Part shown: piece after piece, positions 19,402 through 23,321 of the stretch
Position numbering within the stretch: the stretch's first letter is position 1
Layout: every line of letters starts with the position of its first letter
The notes under the pieces: generated by a model
What the model was told of the DNA's origin: nothing
The model's database searches: none
Seen by the model: the letters and a program-made list of their open reading frames with translations, nothing else
Origin: a virus
DNA: 23,321 nucleotides
IMG/VR virus record: IMGVR_UViG_3300025009_000371
Span: 1 to 23,321 of that record
Strand: one strand, 5' to 3'
Program-made: the position numbers and the translations under genes

Positions 19402-20480
19402 ATCGGCAACTCCCGGATGATCGGCACTCCGGCCGGAGCTTTCTTGACGAACACAGGGACACCCGCGGTTTGGCAGTCCTTGATGATTTCGTGGAACCAT
19501 CCTGTTTTCGCCGGGCGGGGTCGGGAACAACCGGTTTCTTGGCCAACGATAATCCAGTTCAACACCGGGACGTCCAATTCGCCAGAGCCGTCTCGATAAC
19601 TCTTCGTATTCAGCGGACTCCAGTTCGGCTCGCCCGTATTCTCAGGCCAGTACTTTGTCCTAAAGGCTATCGGGGACAGTATTGGTTCGATGCTGGCATA
19701 TAAAATCGCATGGGGTCCGATAAAATTACGTATGGTTCGCATATAACGAACACGTTCCTCATACGTATCCTGATTTTCCATCGTGCAACCCAGCCACACG
19801 TTTCCGGCCCCGGCCCGCGCCGGTCGTGAATAATATTTCATCCATTGGCAATCTTCGGCGAAACCCTCGTCATCGTATTTGTATTCATCCGCCACGCCGA
19901 TCGCTTCAAGGTCCTCACGGGTATCGGCTTGACTGGCCACGGGGCACTCACGGTAATCGCATTCCTCACCGGTTATTTGGCAGACGATTTCAACGTCGGG
20001 GTGGGCCTCATAATCGGCATCCACATACCCGCACTCATCCCGCATCAAAATATCATCATAGTGTCGATAACCGCCGAGCTTAATAAAATGAGAGCTTCGC
20101 TCGGTCCAGCCGAATTCGCGTCGATATGCCCGTTCTCTGATATATTCCAACATCCGTTCCGGCCGTTTGGTTAAAACCATGAAAATATGTTGAGGGTTTG
20201 CCCACATAACGTCCCATACCTGGTCGATGAAATCGAAAGGCACGTCTTCATGGAATATATCGTTCCAGATGCTCCACGCCTGCGGTTTTTTGGCGTTAAA
20301 TTGTTTGATTCGTTCGAGATGGGTTATAATATTGCCATTGAAAGGCCAAGGCTGGTTTCCGAACCTCTCAGCCATGGCTTCAGACCAGCAGTTACGACAA
20401 CCCGGGGAGACATGGGTGCAGCCGCCGATCAATGTCGCCCCACGATCCCAATACATGCCCTTATCTATTCGGTCAAACAT
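19398..20480 (-). CDS. DUF5131 (phage Gp37/Gp68) family protein with acidic cysteine insert
   Basis: A 360-residue member of the family annotated as phage Gp37/Gp68. The start has the family's cysteine motif GCTHVSPGCRNCW (C21, C28, C31), then WSIWNDIFHEDVPFDFIDQV, VLTKRPERML, NVWLGCTMENQ and WIIVGQETGCSRPRP, in the normal order. A TIM-barrel-like fold with an iron-sulfur or metal site has been suggested for such families; the reaction is unknown. An insert of about 90 residues after the KRPERM region is acidic and adds several cysteines (MRDECGYVDAD, IVCQITGEECDYRECPV). TGATG joins it to the upstream gene. Confidence 0.85.
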   Translation of the reverse strand: MFDRIDKGMYWDRGATLIGGCTHVSPGCRNCWSEAMAERFGNQPWPFNGNIITHLERIKQFNAKKPQAWSIWNDIFHEDVPFDFIDQVWDVMWANPQHIFMVLTKRPERMLEYIRERAYRREFGWTERSSHFIKLGGYRHYDDILMRDECGYVDADYEAHPDVEIVCQITGEECDYRECPVASQADTREDLEAIGVADEYKYDDEGFAEDCQWMKYYSRPARAGAGNVWLGCTMENQDTYEERVRYMRTIRNFIGPHAILYASIEPILSPIAFRTKYWPENTGEPNWSPLNTKSYRDGSGELDVPVLNWIIVGQETGCSRPRPAKTGWFHEIIKDCQTAGVPVFVKKAPAGVPIIRELPI

Positions 20481-20785
20481 CAGATATCCTTTCTTTTCAC
20501 CGGCAAGATGTCGAGTCGCCTTATTCTAATTTCGTAGTCCCCGATAGATTTGTTCCCATAGGTGACACCGTCAATGGTGAAGGTTGTAACCTCCGCGTTG
20601 CTTTCATGGGCCAAAGCCAACAGAACCACGGCCGCCGCCATAAAACCGCCGGATTGATAATCCTTGGTTTCTTTTTTAAAAATCGTGGGGACCATCAATT
20701 TAATGGCACGGCCAATTGACGCATCGTCCCATTCAAAAATTGAACTGGACGCCTTTTCCTCATCGGTTAAAACAAGTTCAGCCAT
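20480..20785 (-). CDS. Hypothetical protein (101 aa)
   Basis: A 101-residue protein starting MAELVLTDEEKASSSIFEWD. The centre contains a hydrophobic stretch (GGFMAAAVVLLALAH), either one short membrane segment or a buried helix, followed by a beta-rich end (NAEVTTFTIDGVTYGNKSIG). GGAGGTGG precedes the ATG, which overlaps the previous gene by 8 bases; its stop overlaps the DUF5131 start. No family recognised. Probably a coupled accessory to one of its neighbours. Confidence 0.7.
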   Translation of the reverse strand: MAELVLTDEEKASSSIFEWDDASIGRAIKLMVPTIFKKETKDYQSGGFMAAAVVLLALAHESNAEVTTFTIDGVTYGNKSIGDYEIRIRRLDILPVKRKDI

Positions 20786-21365
20786 TGGCCACCTCCACCG
20801 GTCGAATCATGTTGTTCTGGCCAACGGCCTGCTCTTCGCTCCACCAGCGAATTTTCTTTTCGTACGCCATGGCGCAGCCGATCTCGTCGCATGTGCTGAG
20901 ACCGATATAACCGTTCACGTCCAACACCAGAATTTCGTCAGACAGTTTGATTTTTTCGAAGTGCAGATGATCCAGGGCGATTTTCGTTTTCATCCATTCC
21001 GTATGAGATAGGTGGCCAAACAATTCCGGGTCGGAATGGGTAGCACAACCGATCGTGAAGACCATATTGCCTTTCAGGGTTTCTTGAAACATCGCCAAGG
21101 CAAAAACGTCTTTAATTTTCGTGGAACCACATAACGTAACCACCTTGGGAAAGCATTCCAGAGGACACCATTCCGGCAGCGGATGCCCGCCATGCCGTTC
21201 CAGGTATTCGGCCGTGACTCTGCCCCGGTCAAGATCGGTTATGACCGGCACGGTCCCATCCGGTTTCCGCACCTTCGGGTGCCCGCAAGTGGCATGAGCG
21301 CCGCCGCAAATCGAATGGAACCAAAAACACGGATCGCAGGTTTCGAGATGAAGAATTCGAGTCAT
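20778..21365 (-). CDS. Nucleoside 2-deoxyribosyltransferase-like protein with N-terminal cysteine domain
   Basis: A 195-residue protein. From about residue 75, FPKVVTLCGSTKIKDVFALA, then HTEWMKTKIALDHLHFEKI, ILVLDVNGYIGLSTCDEIGC and AMAYEKKIRWW follow the fold of the nucleoside 2-deoxyribosyltransferase superfamily, which exchanges or cleaves nucleoside bases; the D and E around LDVNG...DEIG fit the catalytic region. The first 40 residues hold CDPCFWFHSICGGAHATCGHP, a probable zinc module rarely fused to this family. The ATG (21363-21365) is preceded by AGGAG and overlaps the upstream stop by ATGA. Substrate not known. Confidence 0.8.
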   Translation of the reverse strand: MTRILHLETCDPCFWFHSICGGAHATCGHPKVRKPDGTVPVITDLDRGRVTAEYLERHGGHPLPEWCPLECFPKVVTLCGSTKIKDVFALAMFQETLKGNMVFTIGCATHSDPELFGHLSHTEWMKTKIALDHLHFEKIKLSDEILVLDVNGYIGLSTCDEIGCAMAYEKKIRWWSEEQAVGQNNMIRPVEVANG

Positions 21366-21550
21366 GCTTTTTCTCCTGTTAATAGAAAATGGTGCCATTT
21401 GACACATTCGATCGCGTTGCGCTGAACGGCTTCTTTGAATTCGTTGATCGACCTATAACCTGCTACCTGCTTCAACATGAAATACGGTATCTCGTTGTCC
21501 CAAACGTAGTTCAGCGCCTCGGAAACGATCTCTTTAATAGAATCGTCCAT
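21362..21550 (-). CDS. Small hypothetical protein (62 aa)
   Basis: A 62-residue protein starting MDDSIKEIVSEALNYVWDNE. It is mostly helical and acidic at the start, with one cysteine and two histidines near the end (IECVKWHHFLL). GGAGGGC precedes the ATG, which directly follows the TAG of the upstream gene. Its stop overlaps the deoxyribosyltransferase-like start. No family recognised; size and linkage suggest a small regulator or subunit. Confidence 0.68.
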   Translation of the reverse strand: MDDSIKEIVSEALNYVWDNEIPYFMLKQVAGYRSINEFKEAVQRNAIECVKWHHFLLTGEKA

Positions 21551-21943
21551 CTATTTGCCCTCCGGTTTGCAGGTTTTTCCATACTTCACCCACATCTCGC
21601 GCAGGTCGGCTTGCAGGCCGCCCAAATAGGCCCTGGGACCGCTCGGGCCTTGATCGACGTCAGCCAACAATCGTTTCTGGTATTCCCGGGCGTTCACCCG
21701 AATGATGGTCGCCATTCTGATTTCTTCGTCGGGCAATTCAACCGACCGCAACCAGTCAATCAGGCGCTCGATATCCGGCGGCCAAACGCAAGCGCAGTTG
21801 ACTGCGGCTTTGATCACTTCCACAACTTCAAGGCCCATCCATTTCTCGGGGGGCAGACTGATAAGTCCAGCGGCTTTTAGAAACTGACCAAATCTGGCCA
21901 GGTCTACATTGTGTTTACTGATGTTATTGGATGGGGATGTCAT
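21551..21943 (-). CDS. Hypothetical protein (130 aa)
   Basis: A 130-residue helical protein starting MTSPSNNISKHNVDLARFGQ, with segments GLEVVEVIKAAVNCACVWPP, DIERLIDWLRSV and MATIIRVNAREYQKRLLA. Two cysteines sit in ACVW-type context. The ATG (21943) overlaps the upstream stop by ATGA. No catalytic motif or membrane segment is seen. Unknown; it belongs to the same translationally coupled run as the metabolism genes. Confidence 0.7.
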   Translation of the reverse strand: MTSPSNNISKHNVDLARFGQFLKAAGLISLPPEKWMGLEVVEVIKAAVNCACVWPPDIERLIDWLRSVELPDEEIRMATIIRVNAREYQKRLLADVDQGPSGPRAYLGGLQADLREMWVKYGKTCKPEGK

Positions 21944-22233
21944 TTGTTTTGCTCTATCGCGGCTTTACTTTGGAAGACGTAACGAGCATGATCTAAGTTT
22001 CTGTATTGTTGGGAGGTCATAACCGACCACGTCGCATGGTCTATGGATATCTCCACACTGGTGCCGCGCCAATGGTGATCCAGCCAAGAGGGCGCGACGA
22101 TGCTTAGGTCATCCCTTCCAATTTTTTTTGCCAAGGATTTCGGATACAGGAGATTATTGTTGGGCCAAATATATATGGAATATCTGGGGGCGGCCATCAT
22201 TTGTTTGGTTGTCTGTCCAGATTGTCTATCCAT
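21940..22233 (-). CDS. Hypothetical protein (97 aa)
   Basis: A 97-residue protein starting MDRQSGQTTKQMMAAPRYSI, aromatic-rich (YIWPNNNLLYPKSLAKKIGR, APSWLDHHWRGTSVEI, VMTSQQYRNLDHARYVF). Beta-strand-like segments alternate with basic turns. The ATG at 22233 overlaps the upstream zinc-ribbon gene by 8 bases; GGGAGCAAG precedes it. Later ATG codons (12 and 13) are alternatives. Function unknown. Confidence 0.66.
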   Translation of the reverse strand: MDRQSGQTTKQMMAAPRYSIYIWPNNNLLYPKSLAKKIGRDDLSIVAPSWLDHHWRGTSVEISIDHATWSVMTSQQYRNLDHARYVFQSKAAIEQNK

Positions 22234-22396
22234 TCTTTACTTGCTCCCGTTCGTGCCCCACACTACAAGCAATATGCAAGGTTCGCGGATGCCCGTTGAT
22301 TATCCGAATGACGTGTTTATTGCCCCATAACCGGCGTCCGCAGGCCCAACAAAATTTAGTGGGTTTGTAGTTTTTAACTGGATCGTTTTCGTTCAT
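22226..22396 (-). CDS. Zinc-ribbon mini-protein (56 aa)
   Basis: A 56-residue protein starting MNENDPVKNYKPTKFCWACG. CWACGRRLW and, 23 residues on, HPRTLHIACSVGH provide a CxxC pair plus two histidines and another cysteine, a typical small zinc-binding module. GGAGG precedes the ATG at 22396. It overlaps the upstream 59-aa gene by 23 bases and the downstream gene by 8. Too short for many gene finders, but the metal motif supports it. Role unknown. Confidence 0.7.
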   Translation of the reverse strand: MNENDPVKNYKPTKFCWACGRRLWGNKHVIRIINGHPRTLHIACSVGHEREQVKNG

Positions 22397-22553
22397 CTTC
22401 CCGAAACCTCCAACATTCGCGGCACAGACTTTTTACCCGCCATAACCGATCGAAGTTTTCCTCGGCCGCCCGGAGCGTCCGGCCCTGTTCCGCCTTGCAG
22501 GCGTCTCTTGACAGCCGCCGATCGTCCGGGCATGTGACCAAGGAACGGGTCAT
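22374..22553 (-). CDS. Cysteine-containing mini-protein (59 aa)
   Basis: A 59-residue protein starting MTRSLVTCPDDRRLSRDACK, with CPDD...DACKA and a C-terminal CRECWRF pair, plausibly one zinc site. The ATG overlaps the upstream stop by ATGA (22550-22553), which is the main reason for preferring this frame to a longer open frame on the same strand. It runs into the next zinc-ribbon gene by 23 bases. Charged, Arg-rich, helical middle. Function unknown. Confidence 0.62.
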   Translation of the reverse strand: MTRSLVTCPDDRRLSRDACKAEQGRTLRAAEENFDRLWRVKSLCRECWRFREDERKRSS

Positions 22554-22915
22554 GCGGGCTTGGCTTCTTCTTCCGCCTCTCCTCGCATCCCCGCCAGAAC
22601 CTTATCCAATTCCAGGCTTCGAAGTTGCATGGCCTGGTCCTGGAACTTCCGGGAGAGAACCGAGGGGCGAATACCTGTGATATGAGAGAGTTCATGGATT
22701 ACCAGGGCAACCATGGTGATGGCCTGACCGGTCGGGGAGGCCGGACACAACGTGTCATGGTTACGCATCGTCTCGATGGCAGCCTGCGGATTGTCCGGGT
22801 CGATCTCGATATGTTTACTGCACCAGAGACACATGGCGGCGCGGCGATTGTCCTGGGCGCATTCGCCGGCCTGTTCGTCCACTTGTTCCTTGATCTTTTG
22901 GACTTCTTCGCTCAT
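22550..22915 (-). CDS. Cysteine-containing phage protein (121 aa)
   Basis: A 121-residue protein. After an acidic helical start (EEVQKIKEQVDEQAGE) come AAMCLWCSKHIEIDPDNPQA and AIETMRNHDTLCPASP, a CxxC plus H and C set that is widespread in phage small proteins. The C-terminal half (AITMVALVIHELSHI, RKFQDQAMQLRSLELDKVLA) is helical. The ATG overlaps the upstream stop by ATGA and has AAAAGGAA in front. It may bind zinc and DNA or protein; no role is known. Confidence 0.76.
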   Translation of the reverse strand: MSEEVQKIKEQVDEQAGECAQDNRRAAMCLWCSKHIEIDPDNPQAAIETMRNHDTLCPASPTGQAITMVALVIHELSHITGIRPSVLSRKFQDQAMQLRSLELDKVLAGMRGEAEEEAKPA

Positions 22916-23076
22916 TTGCGGTTCCTTTTCCGGGCCTGCTTGGCCCTTTTTTGGGTCTTGGTGCGTTGACGGCGTTCGGTTTTGGAGATTTCCGAGACGT
23001 ATCGTTCCCGTTCAATTGGGACCTTACCGCCAGAGCGCCCGGTCGATATCCATTCGATGTAGTGTTTCAGAATCAT
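22912..23076 (-). CDS. Small strongly basic protein (54 aa)
   Basis: A 54-residue protein starting MILKHYIEWISTGRSGGKVP, ending in a Lys/Arg-rich tail (TKTQKRAKQARKRNRK). AAGGAG precedes the ATG at 23076, which is 10 bases after the upstream repeat gene. The basic tail would bind nucleic acid; no family recognised. Its stop overlaps the next gene by ATGA. Confidence 0.62.
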   Translation of the reverse strand: MILKHYIEWISTGRSGGKVPIERERYVSEISKTERRQRTKTQKRAKQARKRNRK

Positions 23077-23086
23077 GGTTTTCTCC

Positions 23087-23321
23087 TTATTTTTGTGTCG
23101 CCATGACGACGGTAGGCGGTTGGTCGGCGTCCCGCAGAATGACCACGGCATAGTCGTTGATTGATGCGGGCGCCTTTTGGTTCCGAACAATTATCGTGGC
23201 CGAGCCCCGCACGTTCTGGATGACGGCCGAGTCCCACACGTTCTTGATGACGGCCGAGCCCCCCACGTTCTGGATGACGGCCGAGTCCCGCACGTTCTGG
23301 ATGGTGGCCGAGTCCCGCACG
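23087..23321 (-). CDS. Nonapeptide-repeat, predicted beta-solenoid protein; 5' end missing (window edge)
   Basis: The visible 78 codons encode tandem nine-residue units of the form V-[RGW]-[DG]-S-A-[TV]-I-[QK]-N (RDSATIQN, RDSAVIQN, GGSAVIKN, WDSAVIQN, RGSATIIV), then a non-repeat tail ending DADQPPTVVMATQK. Regular alternation of small and branched residues suggests a beta-helix or solenoid stack. Relatives occur in phages and gut bacteria without known function. The gene continues beyond the right edge, so its length and start are unknown. It lies 10 bases upstream of the basic 54-aa gene. Confidence 0.75.
   Translation of the reverse strand, partial: VRDSATIQNVRDSAVIQNVGGSAVIKNVWDSAVIQNVRGSATIIVRNQKAPASINDYAVVILRDADQPPTVVMATQK
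23199..23321 (-). repeat. 27-bp tandem repeat coding the nonapeptide array
   Basis: Four complete 27-base units (23199-23225, 23226-23252, 23253-23279, 23280-23306) and a 15-base start of a fifth, each beginning GCCGAG on the plus strand and containing CACGTTCT. They keep the reading frame and differ at a few positions. The array continues past the window edge and may change copy number by slippage or recombination. Confidence 0.9.

Noticed and set aside
22393-22695. Minus-strand 100-codon frame overlapping the 59-aa and 121-aa genes
   Set aside because: It runs mostly antiphase through two genes with better evidence (ATGA coupling and cysteine motifs) and has an Arg/Gly/Pro-rich text.
23199-23321. 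Regular 27-bp repeats as a possible CRISPR array
   Set aside because: Units are directly adjacent with no spacers and keep an open reading frame coding a nonapeptide repeat.

Overview
The window reads as part of a tailed double-stranded DNA phage genome (Caudoviricetes), either a free phage or a prophage fragment. The evidence is a large terminase, a terminase-small-like protein and the start of a P22-type portal protein, together with a phage replication, recombination and nucleotide-metabolism set. Genes are short, tightly packed and often joined by ATGA or TAATG overlaps, and most have strong Shine-Dalgarno sequences. I see no ribosomal, tRNA or bacterial housekeeping genes. The host cannot be named from the sequence; the DNA is fairly GC-rich and the ribosome-binding sites are ordinary bacterial ones.

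Layout. (1) Bases 1-5641, minus strand: packaging and head-assembly start. In order of transcription: terminase-small-like protein, a 310-base gene-free GC-rich stretch, an intrinsic terminator, a PP-loop (PAPS-reductase-like) protein, an unknown protein, the large terminase, five small proteins, then a P22-type portal running off the left edge. (2) Bases 5642-6156: about 500 bases with no credible gene, holding a candidate plus-strand promoter and a strong hairpin. (3) Bases 6157-10809, plus strand: an accessory operon built around a MoxR-type AAA+ ATPase and a probable VWA-like partner, followed by seven small proteins, two of them tandem paralogues and one a probable ribbon-helix-helix regulator. 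It ends at a bidirectional terminator (10818-10856). (4) Bases 10866-23321, minus strand: one long early or metabolic operon entering from the right edge. In order of transcription: a nonapeptide-repeat protein, several small cysteine-rich proteins, a nucleoside-deoxyribosyltransferase-like protein, a DUF5131 (Gp37/Gp68) protein, a Cas4-like PD-(D/E)XK nuclease, an excisionase-like HTH protein, a zinc-ribbon protein, a Toprim/RepA-type primase-helicase, an iteron-rich candidate origin, two small proteins, a RusA resolvase, a MazG-like dNTP pyrophosphohydrolase (DUF5664), ThyX, a NUMOD4/HNH endonuclease, a glycosyltransferase and a hexapeptide-repeat acyltransferase.

How it fits together. Region 4 would make nucleotides (ThyX, MazG-like, deoxyribosyltransferase-like), replicate DNA (primase-helicase acting at the nearby iterons) and process it (Cas4-like exonuclease, RusA). 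Region 1 would package it. The glycosyltransferase and acyltransferase pair points to modification of a sugar polymer, a virion component or a nucleic-acid base, which the sequence does not resolve. The most unusual elements are the iteron field at 15470-15907 with switch-like hairpins beside it, the MoxR/VWA-like operon with repeated leader motifs, terminators placed directly in front of genes, and the large number of tiny multi-cysteine proteins. Family names are by eye from motifs; no database search was run.
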